This document shows, piece by piece, positions 28,049 to 38,079 of a DNA stretch of 64,000 bases. The stretch's first letter is position 1; each line of letters begins with the position of its first letter. Origin of the DNA: Lachnospiraceae bacterium (GTDB lineage: Bacteria > Bacillota > Clostridia > Lachnospirales > Lachnospiraceae); contig JAETQH010000008.1 in the NCBI GenBank assembly GCA_021770785.1, positions 54,012 through 118,011 on the forward strand, read 5' to 3'. The notes beneath the pieces were generated by a model that was given only the letters and a program-made list of their open reading frames with translations, had not been told where the DNA came from and did no database searches. The position numbers and the translations under genes were made by a program.

Positions 28049-28944
28049 TTTGCCAAAAATCTTCTCTTGTACTTTACTGCCGCAAAATCACTGATTTTCT
28101 TCTGGTAAACCATGTCCGAAAGTCCGCCCACTACCCCCACCACGGGAATCCCCTGGACAAATTTCAGGTAAAGCAGTTCCCTCGACAGAGCGTCGGAGGT
28201 GCGGCGTATCTGCTCTGTTCTTGAGAGAGACACCCCCTCTGTTTTCCTCTCTTCCTTCGCCATCTCACTTTCTCCAGCCGTTACTTCGCTTCTTTCCTCC
28301 GGCACTTCTGCGTTTTCTTCCGGTGATACTGCCTTTTTCTCCGGTGATACTGCTCCGGAACTGTATCTTCTGTCTTTCCGCTCCATCCAGAGATTTAAGT
28401 CCATATTGCCTTTCATCAGTTCGTTGCCATGGGAAAGCGCTGTCTCTATCATTTTTAAAATAAAAATCTGTTCTTCCTCCGTATCGTAGGAAAAGCCATA
28501 GCTTACAGCAATCTCGTAAATGCTCTTTAGCAACACCCCTAAAAACAGCGGGATATCCGGCAGCCCCATACCGAGAAGCCCCATACCGACGCCCTCCGCC
28601 GCAGAAATCGCCGTGTTGATATTTTTCGCCGTCCCAGCCTCTCTGCCGAAGGCTCTTAACGCCCTGCGGGTGCCTCGCACCTCGGCAGTGTACTCATTGA
28701 TTTTATAATTCTGTTGCTTTTTCTCCTTAGAATACGTCTTTTCAATCACTCCCGTACCCTTCTCAAAAATCAGTTCAAACGCCTTGAAAAAAGCTGTATT
28801 TAAGGTATCGTCTAACTTTTCCGGGACAAACCGGGCAACTTTCTCCTGCCAATTTGCCTGGTTTTCCGGTAAATTCCGTCTGAGAAAATTTTCCTCCTGT
28901 TTTAATACCTGCGCCCATTCTTTTTCAATATGCTTCTTCCTCAT
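28030..28944 (-). CDS. EcsC-family protein
   Basis: This is an EcsC-like protein of about 304 residues, a membrane-associated family of unclear biochemical role. It shows the family segment KAFELIFEKGTGVIEKTYSKEKK and the glycine-rich hydrophobic region SAAEGVGMGLLGMGLPDIPLFLGVLLKSIYEIA. A low-complexity acidic repeat (SPEEKAV/SPEENAE type) lies near residues 200-245. The C-terminus has a GIPVVGVVGGLSDMVYQKKI segment. The ATG at 28944 (MRKKHIEKEW) has GGGAGG upstream and is preferred over the frame's first Met at 29022. Confidence 0.82.
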   Translation of the reverse strand: MRKKHIEKEWAQVLKQEENFLRRNLPENQANWQEKVARFVPEKLDDTLNTAFFKAFELIFEKGTGVIEKTYSKEKKQQNYKINEYTAEVRGTRRALRAFGREAGTAKNINTAISAAEGVGMGLLGMGLPDIPLFLGVLLKSIYEIAVSYGFSYDTEEEQIFILKMIETALSHGNELMKGNMDLNLWMERKDRRYSSGAVSPEKKAVSPEENAEVPEERSEVTAGESEMAKEERKTEGVSLSRTEQIRRTSDALSRELLYLKFVQGIPVVGVVGGLSDMVYQKKISDFAAVKYKRRFLAKKKPQD

Positions 28945-29169
28945 GCGCACGCCTCCCAATTCCTGACATTTTTTCTGAAAATCCAGGGGCAAGTTGACGA
29001 AAACAGTTCCGCTTTGTGCCATCTGCCCCGCAGCTTTACCGACAGTTCCCTTTTACTCTAAAAAATCCCCCGTCCTTTGGTGTTTCCACCCTGTTGTCTT
29101 TATCTTAGCAGAGCTTCTCACCGGTTACAACGGGAGATTTCTTAAATCTTTCAAAATTTATGCAATTGG

Positions 29170-30525
29170 TTACTTTTTATCAAAATGCCTGTGGAACGCC
29201 ACCGCGCAGAGCACCGCAGCCAGAACCACCGCCATATAGTCCGTCACAGGCTGCGCCATTACCAGCATTTTCGGCGTATCAAACACCTGATTAAAAACGG
29301 TAAGTACCGGAAGATATACCAATCCCTGGCGGCTGACGGAGAGCACCAGCGACGGAAGCGCCGCCCCCATCGCCTGAATGGTATTCACCAGCACAAATAA
29401 GATTCCCAGAACCGGACCGGAAATAATCAAAATCCGTGCAAACTGCATACCGTATCCGTAGGCATCCGCATCCTCCAAAAAGGCGTTTACCATAGGACCT
29501 GCGCCTGCGTAACAGATAACTGTCATCACTGCGCTTAACACCACCGCCAGGCAAAGGGAAAATTTCAGCACTCCCACAAAACGTTTCCGGTTCCTTGCAC
29601 CGAAGCAGTATCCCAGCAAGGGCTGTATTCCCGTTCCCACGCCGATTAGCAGCATGACCACAATCATATTTACCTTCATTGCAACCCCAAGGCCTGCCAC
29701 TGCCATGTCGCCATGGTGCGCCATCAGGTTATTCACCACGATATTAGAAACACTCATAAGAATGTTGTTTAACGATGCCGGAACCCCAATAGCAAGGACA
29801 CCCGCTGCAATCCCTCCTGCCGCCATATAATGCTTCGGATGAATGGACAGCATGGATTTTCCCGAAACAAAATGAAAAATATAAAAAGCTGCCGCCACAA
29901 TATTTCCGATGACCGTCGCCACCGCGGCTCCCGCCACATTCCAGCCAAAGCCTAAAATCATAATGGGATCTAAAATAATATTGGTGATATTTCCCAGTAT
30001 CATACCCATCATGGCTTTATTTGCCTTGCCCTCGGCACGGATAATATTACTGAAGCTGTTGCCTACAATTAAAAACGGAACCCCCACCGAAATAATCAGC
30101 AGATACTGTTTCACATATTCCACTGTATCAGCGCTAGAGCCCACTACCTTGCAGAGCGGCTCGATTGCCACCCAGATAAAGAGCATTCCGATAATTCCCA
30201 CTGCAATACCTGTCCAAAAGCAAAAAGCAGAGGCGTTTTTTGCTCTTTCGTTTTTGCCTTCTCCCAGCATTCTTGAGATCAGGGAGGTGCCTCCTACTCC
30301 GAATAAAATTCCGATTGCCATAAAAATCAGAAATGCCGGAGTTGCCAGGGAAACCGCAGCCACCATGTAAGCATCCTTCGTCTGCCCGATAAAAAAGGTA
30401 TCGGCAAGATTATAGACAAGCACCATTATCATACTGATGACGGAGGGAACAATATTATAAAATACCGCCTTTGGAATGGGGGCATCCCGAAATATCTCTG
30501 TCGTCTTATCCATCTGTTGTTTCAT
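29170..30525 (-). CDS. MATE-family efflux transporter
   Basis: This is an about 451-residue transporter with some twelve transmembrane helices, arranged as two related halves. It begins MKQQMDKTTEIFRDAPIPKA, followed by helices with NLADTFFIGQ and GGTSLISRMLGEGKNERAKN, typical of the MATE/DinF superfamily. The second half repeats MSVSNIVVNNLMAHHG and GIQPLLGYCFGARNRKR. The start at 30525 is chosen because AGAGGAG lies upstream. It would expel cationic drugs or metabolites using Na+ or H+. It is a single-gene unit. Confidence 0.93.
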   Translation of the reverse strand: MKQQMDKTTEIFRDAPIPKAVFYNIVPSVISMIMVLVYNLADTFFIGQTKDAYMVAAVSLATPAFLIFMAIGILFGVGGTSLISRMLGEGKNERAKNASAFCFWTGIAVGIIGMLFIWVAIEPLCKVVGSSADTVEYVKQYLLIISVGVPFLIVGNSFSNIIRAEGKANKAMMGMILGNITNIILDPIMILGFGWNVAGAAVATVIGNIVAAAFYIFHFVSGKSMLSIHPKHYMAAGGIAAGVLAIGVPASLNNILMSVSNIVVNNLMAHHGDMAVAGLGVAMKVNMIVVMLLIGVGTGIQPLLGYCFGARNRKRFVGVLKFSLCLAVVLSAVMTVICYAGAGPMVNAFLEDADAYGYGMQFARILIISGPVLGILFVLVNTIQAMGAALPSLVLSVSRQGLVYLPVLTVFNQVFDTPKMLVMAQPVTDYMAVVLAAVLCAVAFHRHFDKK

Positions 30526-30668
30526 AAACCGTATCTCCTCTCTTCCGTTTTTCATATTCTGTACATTTTTACAGATTCACAGGACAGATTTTTCCTTTTA
30601 TGCGGAACCCCTGCCTATATGTATACAATATGCTATTATTACGGAATTTTAAGGAGAAGTCAATAGTA

Positions 30669-31475
30669 TTATGCTTCTAACATGGCATTCATGACCTCCA
30701 TTTTTTTCTCTGCCTCGTAAATTAGCCTGCTGCACTCCTTTAATTCATCGGAAAAATCCGTATCTCCCGCCTGATATAAGGACTTGTATTTAATATCATG
30801 CTCTAAGCTCGCCCACAAATCCATGGCAAGGGTACGTATCTGCAGCTCCACCGGAACCATCTGTTTTTTATTCATAAAATAGACCGGGACGCGGACTGTC
30901 ATATGGAGACTGCGGTAGCCGTTCTTTTTCGGCTCCTTGATGTAGTCCTTGATTTCCATAATGTAAATATCGTCCTGCGCCACAATACGATCCCGGATAA
31001 GATAAACGTCTTTCATATAGGAACAAACCACCCGGATTCCTGCAATATCGTAAATATTGTTACAGGCTGCCCCTAAGGTCAGGTCTAAGTCCTTCTTCTG
31101 AAGCTTTCCTAAAATGCTTTTTGCCGATTTCAGGCGGGTATCAATGTGGTGAATGGGACACCGCAGCTTCCGGTACTGAAACTCGTCCTCAATAATTTCC
31201 AACCTGGCCGTTGTGGCGCACAGCGCCGCATTGTACATTCTTAAGATCGGGTCGATGGTCTGGGAAAATTCCTCCGTCATATCCGCAATCCGCTCCATAT
31301 TGTCATTCATGGGCCTGCGCAGTGGCATCATTTCGTACACCTGCATGGTCTCTGCCTCCTGCACCTCTACGATAACCTGTTCTTCCACAACTATCTGCTC
31401 CCCCTTTTTCTTTTCTCTTGTGTTTTTCTGTCTCATAAATATAAAAAACCCCATTTCTGAATTTCGTTCTCGCAT
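30669..31475 (-). CDS. Small alarmone synthetase, RelA/SpoT domain
   Basis: This is a (p)ppGpp synthetase of up to 268 residues, without a hydrolase or TGS/ACT domains, in the RelQ/YjbM-like class. Motifs seen are HHIDTRLKSAKSILGKL, DIAGIRVVCSYMKDVYLIRD, the substrate loop KEPKKNGYRSLHMTV, and VPVELQIRTLAMDLWASLEHDIKYK. An unusual N-terminal tail of about 40 charged residues precedes the fold. The start is uncertain: a promoter-like TATACT sits close to 31475, and internal Met codons are possible. It is likely a stress-induced modulator of growth. Confidence 0.88.
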   Translation of the reverse strand: MRERNSEMGFFIFMRQKNTREKKKGEQIVVEEQVIVEVQEAETMQVYEMMPLRRPMNDNMERIADMTEEFSQTIDPILRMYNAALCATTARLEIIEDEFQYRKLRCPIHHIDTRLKSAKSILGKLQKKDLDLTLGAACNNIYDIAGIRVVCSYMKDVYLIRDRIVAQDDIYIMEIKDYIKEPKKNGYRSLHMTVRVPVYFMNKKQMVPVELQIRTLAMDLWASLEHDIKYKSLYQAGDTDFSDELKECSRLIYEAEKKMEVMNAMLEA

Positions 31476-31564
31476 ATAGTATAACAGACAATCCTTAATC
31501 TCCTATTAATCCGCTATAAAATATTTCTTAAATCGCAACTCATCCAGAAATGAGGTTTTCTTTT

Positions 31565-32773
31565 TTATAATTCGATGCCGCAGCCCTTCATCAGCTCTCT
31601 TGCAGAATCTAGTGAATCAACGCCATGAAGGTTTTTAATGGGGGCAAATTCCTTTTCCCTCTCCACCTCATAGGGAAGGCAGTCCTCCATCATGTGCACC
31701 ATGTCCAACACCAACGTTTCAAATTTATATCCGTTGGGGTTCTCCGGTTTCACAAAATTTCCCTCCGTGTCCATGTAAGGGATTTTTTTCTCCACCACGT
31801 GAACCGGCATTTTGGCGTCTGCAATCTGCTCTAGCTTTTTCTCTGAAAAGAGGTAATTTAAGATAACACCGAAGCCGTAAAGCAAATCTCCGTTCTCTTT
31901 TCTCGCCGTCGCCATCTCTTCCGTCATCTCGTAATATTCCGCAATGGAAGGTTTTCCGTCCTCGGTGCAGAGCACTCCTACCTTTTCGTCCGGCGCTGCC
32001 TTGCGCACTACCTTTGCCCCGCTCTCCCTGCCATAGGCAATGGTGGCTCCCACAAAAACCGGATCAGCAATCCGCTGTAAACAGTTATCCACCGCAAATA
32101 CATTAATCCACTCGATTCCCCGCTCCCTGATATCGGAAAGCAGCCCGGCATTTACCATGGAGCCAAACCAGCCGCCGTTGCCGTTTGGGGACATCACCAC
32201 CTTTGACAGGCTCTCCACATAAACCCTGCCCTGATAATCACATGCCGGAACCATCTCCTGGACGAAGAATTTCACCGCATCCTTCGGATACCCGAAGTAA
32301 TCATGGGCTTCAAAAAATGCTGCCGTATCCTCATGGTTGATGTTGCTGGTCATGATATAGAGGGGAACGGTTGCCCCTGCCTCATCCGTCACGTCCATCA
32401 GATTCCGCATGAGCTGCTCAAACAGAAACAGTTCCCGGTGGATACCGATATTCAGGGTTCCCTTGGGCTTGTCTAAGCCAAGGCGGGTTCCCTGACCTCC
32501 TGCAAGGAGCACTGCCCCCACCTTTCCCTGACGTATCGCCTCTAGGCCGATTTTTTTAAACTCTTCCCCGCGGGCACGGATTTCCTCTAACTCCACTGCA
32601 TCGAGGGGCGCAAACACTCCCCGCTCATTGACTGTCTCTTTCCTCTCTATGTGCTCTAAAATACTAAAGTCAATGTCCGCAAGGGCTTTCTCTAACGTTT
32701 CCCTCTCCTGCGGTGTACCTTTTTCCATTGCCGCTCTGATGTAGCACTGGTTTTTATCCTCTAAAATATTCAT
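31565..32773 (-). CDS. UDP-sugar pyrophosphorylase (UTP-glucose/HexNAc-1-P uridylyltransferase type)
   Basis: This is a 402-residue enzyme of the eukaryote-like UDP-sugar pyrophosphorylase family. It has the nucleotide-binding loop AVLLAGGQGTRLGLDKPKGTL, then MTSNINHEDTAAFF, and VPACDYQGRVYVESLSKVVMSPNGNGG with the uridine/sugar site, and EKKIPYMDTEGNFVKPENPNGYKFE near the end. It could make UDP-GlcNAc, UDP-GalNAc or UDP-glucose. It is followed upstream by an uncharacterised membrane protein 15 bases away on the same strand, so the two are probably cotranscribed. Confidence 0.88.
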   Translation of the reverse strand: MNILEDKNQCYIRAAMEKGTPQERETLEKALADIDFSILEHIERKETVNERGVFAPLDAVELEEIRARGEEFKKIGLEAIRQGKVGAVLLAGGQGTRLGLDKPKGTLNIGIHRELFLFEQLMRNLMDVTDEAGATVPLYIMTSNINHEDTAAFFEAHDYFGYPKDAVKFFVQEMVPACDYQGRVYVESLSKVVMSPNGNGGWFGSMVNAGLLSDIRERGIEWINVFAVDNCLQRIADPVFVGATIAYGRESGAKVVRKAAPDEKVGVLCTEDGKPSIAEYYEMTEEMATARKENGDLLYGFGVILNYLFSEKKLEQIADAKMPVHVVEKKIPYMDTEGNFVKPENPNGYKFETLVLDMVHMMEDCLPYEVEREKEFAPIKNLHGVDSLDSARELMKGCGIEL

Positions 32774-32788
32774 TTAAAAATCCCCCTT

Positions 32789-34396
32789 TTATTTTCGCTC
32801 TATTGATACCCCTATCAAAATCTCTCCTTCTCCGTTTTGATATACAATATGCACTTTATCTTCTACGTTCAAAATCGTTGCAATCGGATATTCTCTTCCA
32901 TTTATTATATAATAGACTGCCTCATCTTGCAAACGGATAAAATAGCAGGTGTCCCCCTCCATGACTGCGGAGCGGATTTCTGCAATTCTTCCCGTGGTTT
33001 CTAACTCTTCATGGGGCATTTCCTCCGGAGCCTGTGTCAGCCCGTTTTTTTGCAGCTGCGCCGCATAGTTCTCCTGACACTCCTCCACAGTGCTGCCTAC
33101 CGCCACAATCTGGTACTGGCTGACATTTACCATGGCATACATTTTCACTAACTGGGAGGCATCCTTTAAGGCCATAAAATAAGTAGGCTCATCACCGATA
33201 TTAAGCAAAATCGGGAAGGTGGACTGGTAGCTGTACTGCTGCACCGCCCCCTGCGCAGACTTCATACCAGAGGCTTCATTTGCCCCTGCACAGACATAAT
33301 AACGAGTGTCCTTGGTCCGCTGGTTGACTAAAATAAATCCAAGGTTGCTCTCGTCCCCGCCCACGGAAGTAATTCCGGTATAAACCCAGACATCGTCATC
33401 CTTGGCAATATAGTTATAACCGCTGGTGGATTTGGTACAGCCGCTCTGTCCTAAAATGGAATTCCAGAAACCGCTCTGATACTTTCCGTAATAGTCGTAC
33501 TGCTCTAAAATCAGCCTCGCACTGCAGACACGGTCCACCCAGCCTGGCACCTCCCCGATGTCATAATACTGGCATTCCCCGGTCACCGCATTTACAAGCA
33601 CTGCCCCTGCCACATCCGTTCCGCCGAATAAACCGATGGTCTTTTTCACCACCGTAGCGCACCAGTAGGGCACACCGTCATCATTCACCTCAAAATTCAC
33701 ATCGTAAAACATTTTCGTGGGATATTTAAACCGCAGGTAACGCTCAATATTCCGGTTCAGAGGCTCCGAGGGCGAATACTTCATTCCCTCCTCTAACCGC
33801 TGCACTGTCACCTCCTGGGTTGCCATATCAATAAGAAGATAGGCCGGAATCCCGTTTTTCCTGTTCTTAAACCATTTGATAATATCGCCGTAATTTAAGT
33901 AGGTGGCACGTACCGGGGTATCCTGATAATTAATCTGCGCTGATTCATCGTCCACCTCAAACTGGGAAACCAAATCCGAAAGCTCCCCCATTTTCTTATT
34001 GGCAAGAGTATTTGCCGAGGTCTCATCCAACATCGGTATCTGTTCCCAGCTTACCTCCTTAACTTCCTCCGCAAAATCTCCCTGCTTCACATCTAAAAGC
34101 CCTGCATAGGATTTCGCCCGCAGCAGCTCGCTTCCCACAAGACCGCCTACGACGCTGACCACAAAAGACACCGCCACTACCACTACCGGCACCGTGCACT
34201 TTTTCAGCAGATGTTTTCCAAACTCCTTAATGCTTTTTGAGCGGAAACCGGACAAAAGAATGCTGCAAAAACAATAAATCACACAGAGCAGATACACAAA
34301 AGTGTAAAACTCCGCTGAATGAAAATTTAATGCCGGGAGTTCTATATAAAAATAGATAAGCCCAAACACTATGGTAACTAGCAAACTGATAAGCAT
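32789..34396 (-). CDS. Conserved membrane protein of unknown function
   Basis: This is a 535-residue protein. Three N-terminal hydrophobic segments at about 1-20, 31-50 and 70-92 are followed by a large, mostly hydrophilic region. That region has two repeated PepSY/beta-like segments, for example VPYWCATVVKKTIGLFGGTD and VWVYTGITSVGGDESNLGFILVN. It lacks a signal peptidase site in plain view, so the large domain is probably outside with an N-terminal anchor. No enzyme motif was found. It lies next to the UDP-sugar pyrophosphorylase and YitT genes, with 27 bases separating it from the latter. Confidence 0.8.
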   Translation of the reverse strand: MLISLLVTIVFGLIYFYIELPALNFHSAEFYTFVYLLCVIYCFCSILLSGFRSKSIKEFGKHLLKKCTVPVVVVAVSFVVSVVGGLVGSELLRAKSYAGLLDVKQGDFAEEVKEVSWEQIPMLDETSANTLANKKMGELSDLVSQFEVDDESAQINYQDTPVRATYLNYGDIIKWFKNRKNGIPAYLLIDMATQEVTVQRLEEGMKYSPSEPLNRNIERYLRFKYPTKMFYDVNFEVNDDGVPYWCATVVKKTIGLFGGTDVAGAVLVNAVTGECQYYDIGEVPGWVDRVCSARLILEQYDYYGKYQSGFWNSILGQSGCTKSTSGYNYIAKDDDVWVYTGITSVGGDESNLGFILVNQRTKDTRYYVCAGANEASGMKSAQGAVQQYSYQSTFPILLNIGDEPTYFMALKDASQLVKMYAMVNVSQYQIVAVGSTVEECQENYAAQLQKNGLTQAPEEMPHEELETTGRIAEIRSAVMEGDTCYFIRLQDEAVYYIINGREYPIATILNVEDKVHIVYQNGEGEILIGVSIERK

Positions 34397-34423
34397 ATTT
34401 GTTCCTTTCTCTAAACCCTTTAC

Positions 34424-35290
34424 TTAGTTGAAACCGCGAAAGCCCTTTCCGATGATTTCGCTGCTGTTGGTGATGGCAATAAACGCAGAAGGCTGGTTTA
34501 ACCTGATATAATTCCTAAGCTCCACCGCCTGGCTTCGCTTCATCACCGTTAAGATTACCGTTTTCTGGTTATGCTGGTATGCCCCCTGCGCCTGATAAAC
34601 CGTTGCGCTCCGCTCCAGATGGTTGGTGATGAAATCGCAGATGGGCTCCGGATCGTTGCAGATGATGGTAAAATATTTGCAGCGGTTGATACTCTCAATC
34701 ACATTATCCACCACCAAAGATTTTGCCAGCAGTCCGCAGAGGGAACAAAGTCCGGTCTGGGCGTCAAATACCAGACAGGACGCCGCCACAATCCCCATAT
34801 CCACCACAAAGAGCGCCGCCCCAATATTGAGCTTTGTATATTTTTTCAACACCATCGCCACAATATCCGTGCCGCCGCCGGAGGCTCCCACATTAAAAAG
34901 GATTGCCGAACTGAACGCCGGCAATACAATGGCATACATCAATTCCAGCACCGGCTCATTGGTCAGAGGCCGCTCCATGGGAAACCAGATTTCCGCTAAG
35001 CTTAGGCCCAGAGACATTACAACACTGACATAAACCGTTTTCATGCCAAAACCTTTTCCCAGGAATATAAATCCCACCACAAGAAGCGCCATATTAATAA
35101 TGAAAGTAAGGCTTCCGGGTGTTACGGGCATGACCGCACTTAAAACAACCGCAATACCCGTCACTCCGCCAAAAGAAAAATTGTTGGGGAACTTAAAAAC
35201 GTAAACTCCCACCACCAAAATCAAAGTCGCAATCGTAAGAAGTGCATACTCTTCTAAGGTTCTTTTTACTTTTCCTCTGTTCTTATACAT
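34424..35290 (-). CDS. YitT-family membrane protein
   Basis: This is a 288-residue protein with five N-terminal membrane helices (YitT/DUF161), then the cytoplasmic DUF2179 domain (YFTIICNDPEPICDFITNHLERSATVYQAQGAY, then SQAVELRNYIRLNQPSAFIAITNSSEIIGKGF). Family function is not settled. FPNNFSFGGVTGIAVVL is the first repeat and ASGGGTDIVAMVLKKYT the second. It is the first gene of a likely unit with the membrane protein and the pyrophosphorylase. Confidence 0.9.
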   Translation of the reverse strand: MYKNRGKVKRTLEEYALLTIATLILVVGVYVFKFPNNFSFGGVTGIAVVLSAVMPVTPGSLTFIINMALLVVGFIFLGKGFGMKTVYVSVVMSLGLSLAEIWFPMERPLTNEPVLELMYAIVLPAFSSAILFNVGASGGGTDIVAMVLKKYTKLNIGAALFVVDMGIVAASCLVFDAQTGLCSLCGLLAKSLVVDNVIESINRCKYFTIICNDPEPICDFITNHLERSATVYQAQGAYQHNQKTVILTVMKRSQAVELRNYIRLNQPSAFIAITNSSEIIGKGFRGFN

Positions 35291-35483
35291 TTTCTTTCTC
35301 TACATCCTCTTAACCCTTTTTCGGATTTCTTCTATAATATAATACAACATACTTTTCCAATCTACCACCCCCTGTTCTCCCTGTCAACCACATAGAAGAA
35401 CTTTCCTAACTATACAATTATTCCTTTTTGTATAAATACCGCTACATTTTCGCTAAAAAATCCTTTTTCGGACATTTTTCTTG

Positions 35484-35512
35484 TTGACTTTTTACTTTTT
35501 TGTTCGCATAAT
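35484..35512 (+). promoter_or_regulatory. Promoter of the NhaD-like antiporter gene
   Basis: TTGACT (35484-35489) and CATAAT (35507-35512) are spaced by 17 bases, with the ATG of the antiporter 52 bases after the -10. CGGAGG precedes the ATG. The preceding 190 bases of the intergenic region show no other feature. Confidence 0.7.
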
Positions 35513-35563
35513 AAGGGGTTGAAAAACATGTAATATAAATATGATATCGGAGGTTAGTGTCAT

Positions 35564-37003
35564 ATGAAAAGGTTTATTGCTTTTTGTGCAGGCATTCTCG
35601 CCACACTTTCCTGCAGCCCATTATCTACCATGGCTGCGGAGGCCGGCTCTGAGAGTACTGCAAGTGTTCCACTCTGGCTCTGCATTCCATTTGCAGGCCT
35701 GTTGCTGTGTATCGCCGTTCTTCCGCTGGTAAAGGCAGAATGGTGGGAGAAGAACCAGCCCATCGCAGTGGCTGCCTGGTCTCTCCTGTTTATCATCCCT
35801 TTTGCCGTGAAATACGGTGCGGGAATGGCAACAGAAACCGTGTTGGAATGTATTTTAAACGACTACCTGACTTTTATCGTCCTGTTATTCGGCCTGTTCT
35901 GTGTTGCTGGTAACATCACCCTAGAAGGCGATCTGGCAGGTTCCCCACGGGTAAACGTTATTTTCCTTGCTATCGGTACTCTGCTTTCAAGCTGTATCGG
36001 AACTACCGGTGCAAGTATGCTGATGGTTCGTCCTATGATTAAGATGAACTCCTGGAGAAGAAGAAAAAGCCATATTATGATTTTCTTCATTTTCCTCATT
36101 TCCAATATTGGCGGATGTCTTACCCCCATCGGCGACCCGCCTCTTTTGATGGGATTTATGCGCGGTGTTCCTTTCTTCTGGAGTCTGCACTTATTCCCGA
36201 TGCTTATTTTTAATATGGTGGTTCTCCTTACGGTATTCTACTTCCTTGACAAACGCAATTACCGCAAGGATATTGCAGCCGGCATGCGGCCGGATATCAG
36301 CAAACCGGGAACTACCATCCATTTAGAGGGCGCTCACAATATCATTTTCCTTGTGATGATCGTGGTTGCCGTTATTTTAAGCGGTTCCCTGCCGAGCCTT
36401 CCTGCTTTCCAGGACACAGCCGGAAATGTAGCCGGCATTCCTTTCGGGGAAGTGGTGCTTGGTTTCCCATCCATCATTGAGATTGCCATTATCCTGTTGG
36501 CGGCATTTTTATCTTTCCGTACTTCCAATCCGGAAATCCGGACGAAAAACCACTTTACCTGGGGCGCAATCAAAGAGGTTGCCGTGTTATTTATCGGTAT
36601 TTTCATCACCATGCAGCCTGCCCTTATGATTTTAAAGGCAAAGGGAGGAGAGCTTGGCATCACCGAGCCTTTCGAGATGTTCTGGGCTACCGGACTGTTA
36701 TCCAGCTTCTTAGACAACACACCGACCTATCTGGTATTTTTAACGACTGCCGGTTCTTTGGGCTTTACCGAGGGACTTATCACCACCGTCGGCACTATCC
36801 CGGTACGGATGCTCATTGCAATTTCCTGCGGCGCCGTATTTATGGGAGCCAACACTTACATCGGAAATGCACCGAACTTTATGGTAAAATCCATTTCCGA
36901 CGAGAACGGTATCCGAATGCCGTCTTTTTTCGGATATCTGCTGTGGTCACTGTCATTCTTAATTCCAGTGTTCCTGTTGGATATGCTGATATTCTTTTTA
37001 TAA
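35564..37003 (+). CDS. NhaD/ArsB-type sodium:proton antiporter
   Basis: This is a membrane protein of 479 residues with a signal-like first segment (MKRFIAFCAGILATLSC), then about ten to twelve helices. Family hallmarks are ATLLSSCIGTTGASMLMVRPMIK, the loop ISNIGGCLTPIGDPPLLMGFMRG (like the NhaD/CitT/ArsB ion-binding region) and GLLSSFLDNTPTYLVFLTTAG. It could move Na+ or citrate-like anions. It is followed after 15 bases by the cytidylate-kinase-like gene, so they are cotranscribed. Confidence 0.88.
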   Translation: MKRFIAFCAGILATLSCSPLSTMAAEAGSESTASVPLWLCIPFAGLLLCIAVLPLVKAEWWEKNQPIAVAAWSLLFIIPFAVKYGAGMATETVLECILNDYLTFIVLLFGLFCVAGNITLEGDLAGSPRVNVIFLAIGTLLSSCIGTTGASMLMVRPMIKMNSWRRRKSHIMIFFIFLISNIGGCLTPIGDPPLLMGFMRGVPFFWSLHLFPMLIFNMVVLLTVFYFLDKRNYRKDIAAGMRPDISKPGTTIHLEGAHNIIFLVMIVVAVILSGSLPSLPAFQDTAGNVAGIPFGEVVLGFPSIIEIAIILLAAFLSFRTSNPEIRTKNHFTWGAIKEVAVLFIGIFITMQPALMILKAKGGELGITEPFEMFWATGLLSSFLDNTPTYLVFLTTAGSLGFTEGLITTVGTIPVRMLIAISCGAVFMGANTYIGNAPNFMVKSISDENGIRMPSFFGYLLWSLSFLIPVFLLDMLIFFL

Positions 37004-37018
37004 GGAGGGAAACCGAAT

Positions 37019-38026
37019 ATGGAAAACACGCATGAAAAATGTTTAAAACTGGCAAAACGGATTTATGATTTAGACACCAATGTTTACCAGTTATCGGGTT
37101 CCTCTTTAGGCCGTACCTTTAACGGCGATAAAGATGCCCATATTTCAACCCTTGCCACATTGATTTACACCCACCCGCAGGGACATCTTCTGCGAAGTGA
37201 AATCGCCTTAATCGGCAATATGGCACGTACGATCCACAACAAATCGGAGCGCAGCAGAATGATGACGGAATACAATGCGATTTTAAAGGAAATCGAGCAG
37301 ATTCCGGCATCTTTCGGCTCCGTGGACATCGTAGATGAGCAGTTAGCCGCTTTAAATATCTCCAACCTGCACCGCCAGGCTTCTCCGGATGACCACCTTA
37401 TTATCTGTATCGGAAGAACTCACGGCAGCGCCGGAACAGACATCGGTTTCGCTCTGGCGGACGCATTAAAAATCAATTATTATGATGTGGAAATTTTCAA
37501 TCAGGTATTAGAGCGTTTAGAGGCGGAAAAGGACTCCGTCGCAGACCGTGACAATTTTGCCACAAAGCTGCATGAGCTGCACGAAGCGCTGCCTGACACC
37601 CATGCGAAACGCCGTATCAGCGATTTCAACCGCTATCACGGGCTTCCGAAAAAAGATGCCGTCTTTTTCAACCAGAGTGATTTAATCCGGGATATGGCAA
37701 AGAAAGAAGACTTTATTGTTATGGGACGCTGTGCAGATGTAATTTTAACCAACAACCACATTCCCCACATCAGTATCTTTATCACGGCGCCGTTCCAGCA
37801 GCGCGTTCGCCGTATGATGGAGGTAAACCATCTGGAATTTAAAGAAGCCTGCAAGCTCTTAAAGAAATTAGACCGGCAGCATGAGCGCTACTACAACTTC
37901 TATACCGGAAAGAAGTGGGGCGATGCCGTAAACTACGACCTCTGCATTAACAGTGCCTGCTATGGTATCAAGGAGTCGGTAGAGCTGATTGAGCGTATGA
38001 TTGATAAGTATCCGACAAAAAAATAA
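37019..38026 (+). CDS. Cytidylate-kinase-like protein (CMP kinase family)
   Basis: This is a 335-residue protein. Its C-terminal half is a cytidylate-kinase-like P-loop domain: LIICIGRTHGSAGTDIGFALADAL matches the Walker-type start (GRxxGSGGxxIG pattern), then FIVMGRCADVILTN, and KKWGDAVNYDLCINSACYG. The N-terminal 110 residues are helical and not recognised. A similar domain is common beside transporters in Firmicutes and may act as a regulatory rather than metabolic kinase. It follows the antiporter by 15 bases and ends with a strong hairpin. Confidence 0.85.
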   Translation: MENTHEKCLKLAKRIYDLDTNVYQLSGSSLGRTFNGDKDAHISTLATLIYTHPQGHLLRSEIALIGNMARTIHNKSERSRMMTEYNAILKEIEQIPASFGSVDIVDEQLAALNISNLHRQASPDDHLIICIGRTHGSAGTDIGFALADALKINYYDVEIFNQVLERLEAEKDSVADRDNFATKLHELHEALPDTHAKRRISDFNRYHGLPKKDAVFFNQSDLIRDMAKKEDFIVMGRCADVILTNNHIPHISIFITAPFQQRVRRMMEVNHLEFKEACKLLKKLDRQHERYYNFYTGKKWGDAVNYDLCINSACYGIKESVELIERMIDKYPTKK

Positions 38027-38079
38027 TTTAGCTGCAGCAATATAAAAATTGTCACTTTGTGATGTATTTTATAAGATAA

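Noticed and set aside
31536..31564. Short stem (CTCAT/ATGAG) after the UDP-sugar pyrophosphorylase gene
   Set aside because: Stem is only about five pairs, not enough for a terminator call.
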